From: Branchinecta lynchi
Lineage: Eukaryota; Arthropoda; Branchiopoda; Anostraca; Branchinectidae
DNA length: 64,000 nt
Assembly (NCBI GenBank): GCA_023053575.1
Contig: JAKZAP010000005.1
Span: 1-64,000, forward strand
Direction of reading: 5' to 3'
Shown: in pieces, positions 11,036-22,359 of the stretch
Layout of the letters: every line of letters starts with the position of its first letter
How positions within the stretch are numbered: position 1 is the first letter of the stretch
Made by a program: the position numbers and the translations under genes
Notes under the pieces: generated by a model
What the model was told of the DNA's origin: nothing
Seen by the model: the letters and a program-made list of their open reading frames with translations, nothing else
Database searches by the model: none

Positions 11036-13499
11036 ACCTCGATAACAACGTTCTTTTCCTATATATTAGGGCTAGAGAGACCAAAAAATGTACCAGATCT
11101 GGCACATTGTGCAACCCATGGCGACACTAACTCAAGAACGCGAACCCCACAGAACGCGAATTCGCGCTCGCCAGTGGAATTTGGCATCGCAAACAGAAAA
11201 AATCCACGCCTTCAGGCCACAAAATTCGCGCCCCCCCCCCCCCTCCCATTTCAACTCCAAGTTGAATTTTATTCGCGTCGAATCTCAATTCGCAAGCGAA
11301 AAAAAAATAGCGTCAAGCTGTGAGAAACCCTACCCGTAACCCAGACGCACGTAACCCCTCGACACTGATTGGATATCACTAGATGAATCGGGATATGAAT
11401 CGTCTTTGTTAATTAGTGCCATTTATGGGTTGGAAAAGGTCTGGCCGCAAATTGCCAGTCGAAAAGAGGTGGATCACTTTGCAACTGGGCGAGAAATACA
11501 GGCTGCTTTTCAAATGAAGCTAGAAATCAGTTCGACACGGACAAATACAAAAGCTTAGTAGTTAGCGCAGTCAACTGGGAAGTGGCGCAGCTATTTTCTT
11601 CCAAAGGATAAGCAGTTTCACTGAAAACCAACTCTCTTTCTTCATAACCATTTAAGAAACTATTTCAGCTTTCGTCAATTTAGCAATTGTGGTCCATTCT
11701 CCAAGTCCACATTAAAACTTAGACAACTAGTCCTTCTCCAATCTCCAATCTCCAGCTTCAGCTAAACTCATAACTACTCACTCCTATGGCTTGCCATGAA
11801 TACTAAGCCGAAACTTCAGGCATGAAATATCCTTGTTCTAAATAGCAAACAAATTCGAGTAAGAATTTAAATACAAGTTAAAGGAAACACTGAAATTTTC
11901 GGAAGGACGAACTTATTTGATGCTTCTAATTCCTCAGTAATGATCCGTTATTCTCATGGAAGGAAATTATGAATCCTGGCGTCGCCAAACACGTCCAGGT
12001 GGTGAGCAAAGAGGTTTATCCCTTGCGAATAGAAGCTCGAAGGGAGTGAATGTATGTGCGTTGTTCACTCGTGGAAGGAAAAGCTTGCTGGTCTCTCGAT
12101 GTTTAGAGAGGAGTCGCTTTCAAGCCCAAAGAGTGCATTTTGAGTCCCTCTTTAATGATACCGGTGTGTTGTATTGCAAAATATTCCAACCTCCTCCACG
12201 GACAACATACATAACGCAAATGGTTGAAAAATCTGGAACCTTTTTGTATGGTCCCTAATCAACATCATTCTTAACGGCACAGAAAACTTGACTACGCAAC
12301 TTTCGGCTATCAAACCGACCTGGGGGGCTTAGACAAAGATACACGGACTTATTGTCGACAGGAACCCCCTTCTTTGTTATCTCGAACCCCCTCCTTAGTG
12401 TTCCCGAAGCTAGCTGGCAGGCCCTTGCCCCTTATGCACTTAAGCACTTTAAAAGTTCGCCTTTGGCCGTGTTTCGGCCATAGTATCGGGATAGTAGTCA
12501 AGAGGTCGTGCGTTCAATTCCTACTCCCGGCACACAAACCATTTGCTTTTTTTTTCTACTATCTCAAAAGTCGAAATCTCGGAAACTGCAATAGTCGTAA
12601 CGAGAATTGTGTTGCGAGAGCAACACTTTGGTTTTGTCCTCGTTTTTTTTTTTTTTTTTTTTTTTTTTCCTATGACTCCGATTTCATTTTATTCCTGGTA
12701 ACTGAGAAGGGTCTAACCTGTGCGGTTTTTACGGAAAGTGTGGACCTTAGGCCGGATTGATGAATATGACATTACATTTTGGAAAGCTCCGTAGAACTCT
12801 TGCCTGGGGCCAATAAGGATGGTTTTTGCTTGTCCTCGAGCCAGAGCCTACGGTTTGCGAAGTGAAGTGGAGTTGTATAGCCTATGTCAGAGAGGACTAT
12901 CTGAAGTTGTGTAGCGAACCTTTCGTTTCATCAAAAGATGTTTCTGCTTTCGAGTGGAAAGCTCCGTTCTAGCACGCAAGCAGGCAGGCACCAGTTTCAA
13001 ATTGAAGATGGACTAAAATCTATAAGTGTTAAATATATGCGGCAGTTACCCGGCCCCACAGCCAACATATCTTCTTTGAGTGATAAATAGAAAAATCTAC
13101 AGAGACAAAAAAGTGGCTTTTTCCCACGGGTCCGAAAGTGCTGCCATCTATTGTTTCTGTCCATGTCTGCGACGATTTCAGCTGAGTTTATAATTTTTTT
13201 TTTTTGCACTTAGGTTTGTGGTAGAGTAACGGTATCAGATGTGCCTCTTAAACTTTAAAAGTTCTCTCATTGCCAAAGAAACTAGAGCTTATCCTTTGCT
13301 CCTTTCTAAGTCGTGACGTTAGAAAGTTGGCCTACGGCAAAAAAGTCAACTTTTGAACTAAGACAGGTAGAATTTTTTTTCGACGGCAATCGATAGCCAT
13401 TGATGAGCTGATCAAAGTATATGTCATCCATTTTTTGGTACAAAAATTCCTTCATGAGATACACCAGTTTGAAAATTTCAAAGGGGTTGACAACTTCAT
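11036..13499. other. No certain gene; possible tRNA-like relic and poly-T
   Basis: I see no recognisable protein. GGTCGTGCGTTCAATTCC near 12506-12523 resembles the T-arm region of a tRNA and may be a SINE relic. A 26-nt poly-T lies at 12643-12668. A poly-C run near 11231 is embedded in a short open frame with no family resemblance. Confidence 0.4.
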
Positions 13500-13880
13500 A
13501 GTAAGGTACATTGAAACCAAAAATAGGCGATACCAGTTATGATACATATAGGGGACTTTTAACCAACAGTCGACTGTTAGCCCATAATCATCTTCGGTAA
13601 TGAGGGGTTTGCAGCTTTTGCTAGTTGGTATACCTGTTATTTGTTTCCGGTGTATTCGATGGTAAGAACAATTTGGTTCCCAATGGTAAGATATGCAAGG
13701 GACTTGTAAGTAATAATCGGCTGTTATGCTACAATCATCTTCTGCGATGATGGGTTTGCAGCTTTTGCTAGGTGGTGTACCCATTATTTGTTTCCGGTTA
13801 ACTTAATGTATATCACGGGAGAGGGACTTGTAAGTAGGAATCGGTTCACGAGGGGCTAGGAATTTTTGCAAATGGGTGCA
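13500..13880. repeat. Diverged tandem repeat, period ~147 bp
   Basis: GGGTTTGCAGCTTTTGCTAG recurs at about 13604 and 13751, with matching flanks such as GGGACTTGTAAGTA and ATTATTTGTTTCCGG. A third, more diverged copy follows. The 110-codon minus-strand frame here (13452-13784) is internally repetitive because of this and is probably not a gene. Confidence 0.65.
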
Positions 13881-14104
13881 CATTGTATTCGATTTCTATA
13901 AATCTGACGGTAAGAAAGTTTGTGTCGATGGTCTATCAATGTAACCGAGGATTAACTGTTTACACAACGGATACAAACGAAAATGTAAAGCAATGAGGTA
14001 GTTTCATAATAATTAATAGTGTCATCTATGGTATTTTAATCCTTTCATCCGTCACGATGTCTACGATTGAAAAGGATAAAGTACAACTGACTGCAAAGTT
14101 AATT

Positions 14105-16305
14105 TAGTCCCTTCTTCCTACCACCAGCAGCTTCTTGGCCAGAATACATTGAAAATCAAGAGGGCGATTGTATGGAAGAAGATCCGGTTCTGTCTAATAT
14201 GGAACAGGAACTGCGTAACCAGGCGTATTATCCAGCGAAAGAGGAAGATTATGAATTGTTAGGAGAAATAGGTGAAGAGGAGGTTTGGAAGGCTTTAAAA
14301 AAGATGAAAGGAAAGTCAGCTCCAGGTATTGATGGAATACCCGTGATGTTTTGGAAGTGGGGTAAGGTTTATGTGATTCCATTGTTGGCCCAAATTTTCT
14401 CTTGTATAGTAGACAAAGTTTGTTGGCCTAAGCAGTGGCATATTTCAGTAGTCACGCCCATATTAAAAAAAAGAAGATAAAAGTAAGCATGAAAATTATA
14501 GGGGAATTCACTTAGGGACTACGTTAAGTAAGCTGTTTTGTAAAGTAATAGATGTTAGATTACAGGATTGGCTAGGAAAGAATGATAAGTTGAGTAGAGT
14601 CCAGGCAGGTTTCAGGGAGGGGTATAGTACGGTTGACCAGATTTACACGTTGAGTATTCTAGTTAGGAAACATCTATCTGTAAGGAAGGGAAGGTTATAC
14701 GTAGGTTTCGTGGATTTGAAAGGAGCGTTTGATAATGTAAAGCGAGGACTCTTAGTTAAGACCCTTTTGGATATAGGATTGCCTGGTAAGCTAGTCATGC
14801 TCATAATACAGATATACTCCAGTATATATTTTGTAGTTCGGGTAGGTAGGGATTTGTCTCGTAAAATTCGTTCCCGGAAGGGTGTTAAGCAGGGATGCAC
14901 ACTGTCGCCGAAGCTGTTCTCCTTATATATTAATGATTTGGAAAACGTTATGATGAATAATGGAGCCCCCACGGTAAGCCTAGACGTGATAACACTTTGT
15001 ATGTTAATGTTTGCAGATGACATTGCCCTGATTGCAGATTCCCGACAATCTCTTCAAAAATTATTTGATATTTTAGAACCAATACCTTCAAATTAAGGAA
15101 TTAGAGCTGAATGCTAAGAAAACGGTGGTGGTGGTATTTCGGAAAGGGGGTAAGGTAGACCAGGAACCTCGGCTAAAATTTAAAGGTCAAGATCTAGAAT
15201 ATAGTGATGAACTTACATACCTAGGTTGTAAGTTGAAGTTTAATGGAAAATTTTCTAGTCAGTTTGATTTTAGTTGGAAAAAGGGAATACGTAGTATAAA
15301 TATGGTTCTTAGGAGTAAGTTAAGTAGGATTGAAGATATGAAGCTACAGAAGCATGTGTTTAATACAAAGATTATCCCTGCTATGCATTACGGTTCTGAA
15401 GTATGGGGTTTTGGTAGAAGTGAGAAGATAGAACAGCTACAGCTAAGATATTTTAAGAGAATTTTAGGTGTTAGTAATACAACGAGTACAGTAGTCATAA
15501 CAGGAGATCTAGGACTATCAAGCCTACGGCGTAAGCGATGGATAAGTATGATAGGGCTATGGGAGAAGTTGTTGCAATTACCGCGTATTAGAATAGTTAA
15601 AGCAGCTTATAAGGAATGTATAAGGGACGAGTCGCCAGACTCTTGGACAAATAATATTAAGGACATACTAGACAATTGTGGTTTTTCAGTTTGGTGGAAC
15701 GCAGGTGATGGACCAGGACTACCTGTTGGAGAGGTTGCACGCGCGGTGGCAGGTAGACTTTTGGACCAGGAAATTCAAGCATGGCACCTGGCAAAAAGTC
15801 TGTCACCTTCTTTAAGGTTTTATACTTCAGCCAAAGAGACATGGGGGGAAGAGGTTTATTTTAAGGCTGGGATTAAGTGGGTGGATCTAAGAATTTTAAT
15901 TAGTTGCCGGGCTGATTGTTTGCCATTGGGAAAACGGAGGAAATATTTGGGGAATAAATTAGGACGTACTGGTCCCTACTTTTGCCCTATGTGTGGTAGC
16001 GTGAATGAGAATTTGTTACATCTGATGTGTGAATGCCGTGAGCTAGGTGACCTGCGGGCTGAGATGTTTGGGAATGCAACTACAATAAATGATGAAGTAT
16101 GGATGATGAGCGTTATTGGAAGTAAGTGTTTTCAAGATTTGAAGAGGCTGGTAAGGTTCCTAAAAATAGCTTTAGCCCACAGAGAGAGTTTTCTTTAGTT
16201 TAGTTCTACTATTTCGTTCAAGTGTTCTCTTTTTTTTTCTTTTTTTTTGTAACCATTTTTGCCATGGCCTCAGGCTTTTTGTGCAATAAATTCTCTATTC
16301 TCTCT
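14105..16305 (+). mobile_element. Non-LTR retrotransposon (LINE), 5'-truncated
   Basis: The element starts without a clear 5' end, carries a reverse-transcriptase reading frame and ends after a 3' UTR containing AATAAA and an (ATTCTCT)-type simple tail near 16290-16305. There is no endonuclease region, as expected for a 5'-truncated copy. It lies tail to tail with a related LINE fragment on the other strand, separated by (GATAA)n. Confidence 0.8.
14172..16198 (+). pseudogene. LINE reverse transcriptase, frameshifted
   Basis: Three plus-strand segments in three different frames (14172-14480, 14590-15096, 15125-16198) together form the RT and C-terminal part of a LINE ORF2. Visible landmarks are GKSAPGIDGIP, the finger motif GFREGYSTVDQIY, the catalytic DLKGAFDNV, GVKQGCTLSPKLFS and FADDIAL (the Y/FxDD box). 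After the RT there is a long C-terminal region ending in a zinc-knuckle-like C-x2-C-x7-H-x3-C (CPMCGSVNENLLHLMCEC). At least two frameshifts (near 14480 and 15090) make this copy inactive. The product would prime reverse transcription at a nicked target. The clade cannot be fixed by eye; the C-terminal zinc knuckle occurs in several Jockey/I/R1-type groups. Confidence 0.85.
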
Positions 16306-16788
16306 ATAAGATAAGATAAGATAATCTGTATTTGAAAGCCGTATGGCCATATAAAGTAACAATCAACATACATGATTACAACCAGCATTCAATCACCACT
16401 ACTATAATTTCTACGGCGCACTTGCTCTATCTCTTTCCTCAATCTTACTAAACTCTAAAGCCCTTCCAACAAAATTCCCTACTGCGATAATATACCTCGG
16501 CGACGTTGATTTCAAAATCCCAGGGAGAAAGCCATCATTCCCCTTTTCAAAAATACTTCCCCTCAAATGTGAGAGGCTACGACATCGCAGGAGAATGTGG
16601 CCAAGCCCATACTCACCTTCCCCACAAACCGGGCAAGACCTATGCATTTCCGGATTTCTCGTTCTTTCCCAAACTTTCCCGAAAGGTAGACAATTTGCTC
16701 GCACCTGCAACCAAACCTTCAGTTTGCGAACCAGAAGTCGGAAGTGAATCTTTAAGACTCCAATCGATGCGCATTGGTAAGTTTTCAA
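16306..16788 (-). pseudogene. 3' fragment of a second LINE
   Basis: A minus-strand frame (16411-16788) contains LQVRANCLPFGK and SCPVCGEGEYGLGHILLRC, closely paralleling the C-terminal zinc-knuckle region of the LINE at 14.1-16.2 kb. Only the last ~100 residues and the 3' UTR remain. Its 3' tail is the (GATAA)n run at 16305-16325 (minus strand TTATC repeats). The frame's first ~20 residues come from the host repeat and not from the LINE: the insertion point is near 16727, inside a ~180-bp repeat that is intact at 61.9 kb. It is a dead-on-arrival copy. Confidence 0.75.
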
Positions 16789-17225
16789 TTTGATCGGACC
16801 AAAAACTTAATTTCTTTTTTTATTTACACCTCTCGAGTACCGGGAAATTTTAGAAAACTGAACAATTCACAACTTCATTATTCATTGACGTAACACCATG
16901 AAACTTGGTCAGATGATCAGAAGTAGCATTTGCTATCGAATGGTATATAGTTTGAAACAACAATTTTCTCCCCCCTACTTTTTGCCGTTAAAAGCCACGT
17001 AGCACTAGTTAAATCTTTTAATCCTCTTAGACATTGCGAAGGTGCGCTCGCAAGGCCGCGACCTTGGGCTAGCGTAAAGCACATATAAGGCTTATGATAT
17101 GTCCCCGGGGAAGGTTCAGAAAATGCAGGAGAATACCCTTTTTTAAAGAGTTATAATTTATTCAAATAACAAATACCAATAAATAGAGCGTGAAAAAACG
17201 AGCACAACGGTATATAAGCACACCA
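16728..17225. repeat. Left inverted arm, outer segment
   Basis: This segment matches 61460-61950 in reverse complement, including GTCCCCGGGGAAGGTTCAGA, GGCCGCGACCTTGGGCTAGC-like sequence and GAAACTTGGTCAG. It marks the outer end of the ~45-kb inverted structure. A diverged third copy lies in direct orientation with the right arm at about 62515-62730. No gene is seen. Confidence 0.75.
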
Positions 17226-17700
17226 CGCAGGTATTTCCTTAAAGCACTCCATGCAGGCATTTCCTTAAAGCACTCAACACAGGTATCTCCTTAAAGCACA
17301 CCACGCAGTAAAATCCTTAAAGCACTCCACGCAGGCATATCCTTAAACCGCTCAACACAGGTATCTCCCTTAAAGCCCTCAACACAGGTATCTCCTTAAA
17401 GCACACCACGCAGATATTTTCTTAAAGTACTCCACTCCACGTGTCACACGCATCCTTTGCGTGAACAATCGTGCGTAGCTGGGGGAAATACTGACCTCAT
17501 ACAGTCAGCTCCTAAAGAACTAAACTTCTCCTTAAAGAACTCCAAGCAGGCATTTCCTTAAAGCACTCCTCGCAGGTATGTCCTTAAAACACTCCACGCA
17601 GGCATTTCCTTAAAGTACTCAACACAGGTGTCTCCTTAAAGCACACCACGCAGGTATTTCCTTAAAGCACTCCACTCCGCTTGCAACACGCATCCTTTAA
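17226..17700. repeat. ~27-bp minisatellite (left arm)
   Basis: Units of the type TCCTTAAAGCACTCCACGCAGG repeat about 17 times with small variations. An inverted counterpart lies at about 61030-61440. Within the array, at 17447-17463, CACGCA-TCCTT-TGCGTG forms a perfect 6-bp hairpin followed by CGTGCGTAGCTGGGGGAA. The same hairpin recurs at 18383-18399 and inverted in the right arm (60340-60360 and near 61265). Confidence 0.8.
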
Positions 17701-18823
17701 GATAAAACTTTAAGATAAAGTTTTTCTGAGAAGTCAATACCCCGTTCGATAGATCTTATTGAGACGTAGTGACTGTGCAAAGCTCACTGGAACCGGACTT
17801 AAAACCTCAGTTCAGCGACTTTTTCCGTTTGATCGTTTCCGGTACCGGCAAAGTAAACAAATTAGAAAATTAATAACTTTTTTTATTAATTGGCTTTTAA
17901 TAGTGAAACTTGGTAAGGTGATCCGGAATAACATGAGCTATCGAATGGTATATCGTTTTCAAGGAACATCCTATTTTTTCTGCCCCTTTACTTTTTGCTG
18001 CGAAGAGCCTTTTTGCGGGACTTCCCCGGCTGTACATCCAAAAACACAGAAAACACTAAACTTGGGAAAGTTGTAATTATTATTATTATATTCTAAAAAG
18101 GATATGGTTCGAAAGAGCGCAAAAAGCTGTACACGTGGACCTAGTTTCATGAAGATAGAATTAAATCTGTGTCCCCGGGGGAGATTTGAAAGTTCATTTT
18201 CGTTCGGTAGCTACAATCGGACGCACAGCTACACAAGTGAGCCACGAATGGGGAGATGTGAAAGTCTTTATTCTTTGATTTTGTATAGCGAATTATATAT
18301 GAATCGATAGAGAATCAAAAGATGTATAAGATGGTATAAGTGCCATTAGAATCCTGATTAAGCTGGAAGAGTAGGTCTGGAACACGCATCCTTTGCGTGA
18401 ACATTCGTGCGTAGCTGGGGGAAGTACTTAAGAAAATCTTAAACTTAAACTTTTTATAATAAATAAGATATCATTGGATAGAACGCAAAAAGATAGAACG
18501 AATGATGTGTTTCTTGTTAAGATCCAATACATTCTTGGATATTTTTTTAAGCGTTAAAGTTGAAAAACAATCGATTACATGGAAAAAAAATTATTTTTGA
18601 GTTTTTTATAAAAGTAAAAACGCCATTAGATAGAACTCATTGAGACGTAGTGAAGGACGCAACCCTCACTTGATTCGGACTGGAAATCGCGGAGCAGCGA
18701 TTTTTACAATTTTCACTTGCCGGCGATCCGCCGTGAAAAAAAAAAGCTTACATGGGATTTTTTTTTATCTTAAAGTTTTTCTCAGAAGTCAATACCCCGT
18801 TCGATAGATCTTATTGAGACGTA
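17701..18823. repeat. Left inverted arm, middle segment; no gene
   Basis: The left part matches 60180-61020 in reverse complement. A segment around 17758-18130 recurs in direct orientation at 19068-19450. The frames at 17759-18076 and 18104-18310 are conserved only because the repeat is conserved (counterpart at 60436-60825) and resemble no protein family I recognise. Confidence 0.6.
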
Positions 18824-19070
18824 AGTTGCGTTTTATTGGATTCACTTTTGTTTCGTCAAAGTTTGTAGTTTGGCTCTTGTTTTGTCTTACTTGCGTTTTA
18901 TTGAGTTCTTGTTTCCGAAAAGTCGAACTACACCAAACTACGTCGGCGAGGTAGTTTGTAGTTTGAGCTCCGTAGTTTCAGGTTCGAAACTACAGCAAAT
19001 GGAATGGACAAATAAAACGGCTTTTAAGCGAAACTACGCCGAAACTACATAAAAAAAAAACGCAACTGTA
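18821..19070. mobile_element. 244-bp MITE with 3-bp target-site duplication
   Basis: The element at 18824-19067 begins AGTTGCGTTTTATTGG and ends AAAAAAAACGCAACT. It is flanked by GTA on each side (18821-18823 and 19068-19070). The related direct repeat near 17760 reads GAGACGTAGTGACTG without the insertion, so the empty site is visible in the same window. It has no coding capacity. A 3-bp duplication fits PIF/Harbinger-like transposition, though GTA is not the usual TWA. Confidence 0.85.
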
Positions 19071-19450
19071 GTGACTGTGCAAAGCTCACTGGAACCGGAC
19101 TTAAAACCTCGGTTCAGCGACTTTTTCCGTTTGATCGTTTCCGGTACCGGCAAAGTAAACAAATTAGAAAATTAATAACTTTTTTTATTAATTGGCTTTT
19201 AATAGTGAAACTTGGTAAGGTGATCCGGAATAACATGAGCTATCGAATGGTATATCGTTTTCAAGAAACATCCTTTTTTTCTGCCCCTTTACTTTTTGCT
19301 GCGAAGAGCCTTTTTGCGGGACTTCCCCGGCTGTACATCCAAAAACACAGAAAACGCTAAACTTGGGAAAGTTGTATTTATTATTATTTTATTCTAAAAA
19401 AGATATGGTTCGAAAGAGCGCAAATAGTTGTACAAGTGGACCTAGTTAGT
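19071..19450. repeat. Direct repeat of 17763-18140
   Basis: The segment is nearly identical to 17763-18140, including CCGGTACCGGC and ATCCAAAAACACAGAAAAC. It is the inner copy that joins satellite A. In the right arm (60.1-60.2 kb) the corresponding sequence is joined directly to the region matching 18.54 kb, so the left arm carries about 800 bp not present on the right. Confidence 0.75.
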
Positions 19451-20640
19451 GCGAGTCAAGCTGTAAATTCAAAAAGTGTAGGCTTACTACATTGACAATT
19501 TAATAGTAGATTAAGCTTAAAATTGCGCTTCGAATGATATATCCCCTAATAACATTCGATTCATTGATCGATAGACGTTTGTGATTCCCCCAGCAAAATG
19601 GTAACAAATTCAAGAAATTATTTAAATTTTCGTTGCGAGTCCAGATTTTAATTCGAAAGGTGTAGGCTGACTACCTTGATACTTTAATAGTAGATTAATC
19701 TTGCAATTGCGCATCGAAGGAGATATTCCCGAATAACATTCGATACTGATCGCTAGATATCTGTATTTCTCCCAGCAAAATGGCAACAAATCCAAGAAAT
19801 TCTTTAAATTTTCGTTGCGAGTCCAGCTGTAAATTCAAAAGCTGTAGGCTTTATTTACTTTATGTAGCTGTAATTTACAGCTTACTCACAACGAATTAAA
19901 AAAAATTCTTAAATTTGTTACCATTTTGCTGGGGGAAATACATTTATCCAGCGATCCAAGTATCGAATTTTATTCGAGAATATCTCATTCGATGCAAAAT
20001 TTTAAGCTTATTCTACTTTTAAAGTTTGAAGGTAATCCGATTACACCTTTTGAAGCTACAGCTTGACTCGCAACGAAAATTTAAATAATTTCTTGAATTT
20101 GTTTCCATTTTGCTGGGGGAAATACATATATCTAGCGATCCAAGTATGGAATGTTATTCAGGTATATCTCATTCGATGCGCAGTTTTAAGTTTAATCTTC
20201 TATTAAAGTTTCAACGTAATCCACTTAAATGTTTTGAATTAACAGCTTGACTCGAAACGAAAATTTAAATAATTTCTTGAATTGGTCGCCATTTTGCTGG
20301 AGTAAATACATACATCTAGCGATCAAAATATCGAATGTTAGTCGAGAATATCTCATTCAAAGCGCAATTTTAAGCTTAGCCTACTATTAAAGTTTCAACG
20401 TAATCCACTTAAATGTTTTGAATTTACAGCTTGATTCGCAATGATAATTTAAATAATTTCTTGAATTTGTCGCCATTTTGCTAGAGTAAATGCATATATC
20501 TAGCGATCCAAGCATCAAATGTTATTCGGGAATATTTCATTCGATGCACAATTGCAAGCTTAGCCTACTATTAAAGTTTCAAGGTAATCTGCTTACACCT
20601 TTTGAATTTACTGCTTACAGCTTTCAGCCGAAGGCCGCAA
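19451..20640. repeat. Satellite A (~184-bp monomer), orientation switches at ~19860
   Basis: Monomers contain TTTAATAGTAGATTAAGCTT, GCGCATCGAATGAGATATTC, GGATCGCTAGATAT and CCCCCAGCAAAATGGCAAC. From 19451 to about 19860 they run in the plus sense; after an imperfect palindromic junction (TGTAGCTGTAATTTACAGCT) they run in the minus sense. Open frames translating to ISSDPSIxCYSGI-like peptides are a by-product of the satellite: the ~184-bp period is not a multiple of three. Confidence 0.85.
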
Positions 20641-20926
20641 GTGCCGCTTCCCAACTGTGTAGCACCTCCCACAAAATACATGTCCAGCTAACAGAGTACC
20701 GTGTTGGAGGGAAAAACGTCGATTGCTATTCGGGAATATCATATTCGATGTCAAATTGGACGCTTAAACCACTATTAAAGTTTCATTTTGATCAGCTTAT
20801 AGTTTTTAACTCTACAACTCCTGACAACCCTGCCTGTCCCTGGAAATTCTGTGAATCAACCTCACGTGAAATTGCCTGCCCCTTGAAATTCGAAATTTGA
20901 ACAGTATTTCTGTACGCTGCCGGCAG
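20641..20926. repeat. Satellite 'cap' unit and short unique tail
   Basis: A diverged satellite-like unit begins with TTTCAGCCGAAGGCCGCAAG and includes CTCCCACAAAATACATGTCC and TACCGTGTTGG. It also appears at the edges of satellite A arrays near 25.8, 28.4, 33.05, 42.8 and 58.6 kb. Up to 20883 this segment matches 28125-28560 in reverse complement. Confidence 0.7.
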
Positions 20927-21588
20927 TCAACGCTTCCCGTGCTGTCTCAAGAAATAGCTCGTACCGCTCAATTGCCTGTAGATTCTCCCACTTTCGGGAG
21001 CACTAGACTGCAAGGGCTCAGAAGAGAGCAAAGGACCACCACTCACAGCAGGAAGTTGACCGCCAGCTAGGATTGATGAAAATTCTGACGCAACTCTGTC
21101 AGCAATTGTTTTGACAAGGTCAACTTCCTTTGCAGAGTGCAGGAGCCTATCTGGCCCTTGATCACTCCTAATCGCAAGACCCAGACTGCGCAGACTTTCT
21201 GCAAGGCCTTTTACTGTGCTCGATGCTATCACAGTGCCATAAAAGACCTGATATGAAATGACATTGCCGGTTGCCATGGTAGGTGTTGCAACGACAGTCT
21301 GGGTCTCTGCGACTGTCTTGGGCACCCTCAGCTTGTGCTTGGTATCGGCAAGGACCGCCTCTGCCGAGGCCCTGTCCATAGCACAGATGCCCTTGCTTGC
21401 CGTCAGGTGGCCAAGTAAATTCGGAAATTCCTTCCGACAAGTAGGGCATGGCTTATTAATCCGTTTCTGCTTTGGCTTTAAGCAAGCAGGATTCGCAGCC
21501 TCGGAGCTGAGGGAATGTATGACAGTTTCCGCAGACTCTTTCGAGTGTTTTTTGCCCTCGGAATATGTACACGGCCCATTGCCCTCGA
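20927..21588 (-). pseudogene. CCHC zinc-finger protein, 5'-truncated copy
   Basis: The minus-strand frame continues to 21748, but only codons from about 21588 downwards match the gene at 63336-63944. Upstream the sequence is unrelated, so the start at 21748 is not the original one. The retained part has CPTCRKEFPNLLGHLTASK with a following Cys, giving C-x2-C-x9-H-x7-C, then a ~150-residue region with no recognised domain (motifs include VAETQTVVATPTMATGN and LVKTIADRVASEFSSILAGG). It extends further at the C-terminus than the right-hand copy, which is frameshifted just after the finger. Function unknown. Multicopy occurrence next to repeats points to a mobile-element protein, perhaps a nucleic-acid-binding accessory protein. 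Confidence 0.6.
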
Positions 21589-21693
21589 ATCTGTCTGAAG
21601 GTGTCTGGCAGAACGATTGCCCTTCTCGTTGCCGCAAGAGAAATCTTAACCGACGAGGAGCTCTCCTTCGATTATTAGGAAAGGCCTGGTCAG

Positions 21694-21996
21694 TTAAACG
21701 AAGGCCATGATCAGTTGTGGCTGGCCGGAGCCTCGGAGCAAGTAGCATTGGCCAAATCCAGGCAGATTGCCCTTGAGTCCGAAGGCTCGCCTACCCCTGT
21801 TGCAAGTTCGATAACAGAGCCAGCACCTTCCAGCCACAAGCGCAAGCAGCAATCTGCAGGCGGGCACAAGAAAAAGAAACACAAATCCAGTGCTCCCAAG
21901 TCACAACCACAACCAGAAGATACCGCAGATTCACCAGCATCTCCTTCTGAGGTATACAGCCGGAAGTCCAAGAAAACAGCCTTTCCATTTGTATGA
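21694..21996 (+). pseudogene. Lys-rich C-terminal fragment of a mobile-element protein
   Basis: A plus-strand frame of about 93 codons (from 21715) is rich in Ala, Ser, Pro and Lys and contains a nuclear-localisation-like block, SHKRKQQSAGGHKKKKHKSS, ending ...KKTAFPFV. There is no clear start codon, so it is a 3' fragment. About 100 bp downstream lies a segment (22099-22147) that also follows the Lys-rich frame at 34665-35030, suggesting both are 3' ends of one retroelement family. The opposite-strand frame (21711-22022) is Cys-rich and probably a shadow. Confidence 0.45.
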
Positions 21997-22098
21997 ATTT
22001 TTTCGATTGCAGTTTTACACACGGCCTAGCACTAACAGAGACTAACAGAAGCTGTTATACACACACAGACTTGTTTACAACTCTTATATCATTCCGTA

Positions 22099-22147
22099 TT
22101 CTGCAAAACCAAGCAACAATGAGTAAGGTGGTGCCTCATGATACCCG
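22099..22147 (+). repeat. Conserved 3'-tail segment shared with 35085-35147
   Basis: ATTCTGC-AAACCA-GCAACAA and GGTGGTGCCTCATGATACCC are shared with 35085-35147. In the second copy TGAGG-TGGTG-CCTCA forms a 5-bp hairpin; here the stem is imperfect. Both lie the same way downstream of Lys-rich frames. Confidence 0.6.
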
Positions 22148-22156
22148 ATGAATACT

Positions 22157-22195
22157 CTGTTGTTTTACAGGCGAAACTCGCCTGTAAAACAACAG
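22157..22195. repeat. Perfect 18-bp hairpin with 3-nt loop
   Basis: CTGTTGTTTTACAGGCGA (22157-22174) is followed by AAC and its exact reverse complement (22178-22195), then a G-run. Such a tight perfect palindrome may be a MITE terminus, a cruciform site or a retroelement end. No second copy was noticed. Confidence 0.85.
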
Positions 22196-22359
22196 GGGGG
22201 GACTTGGTACCATACATTTTTTTATTCCCTTGTAAACTAGAAGTTAGATTAACCAGTATTAGCCTGGTTTCTACTCCATTAAGTCGAATAAATGCCCTAA
22301 AAGTCAAGGTACTGCTCCTGGTGCCTTTACTTTTAGAGCTATCCTGAGAGAAATCTCGA

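Noticed and set aside
11088..11339. 83-codon frame with Arg-rich content
   Set aside because: It contains a poly-C run and no homology pattern, and it is probably a chance frame.
12480..12535. A functional tRNA gene
   Set aside because: Only the T-arm-like part is present; no acceptor or anticodon stem could be formed.
20490..20900. 136-codon frame and similar ISSDPSI...-type frames elsewhere (25768-26112, 27031-27336, 28364-28642, 42611-42904, 58419-58712)
   Set aside because: They are satellite A and cap units read in one frame. The ~184-bp period is not a multiple of three, so the frame breaks from unit to unit.
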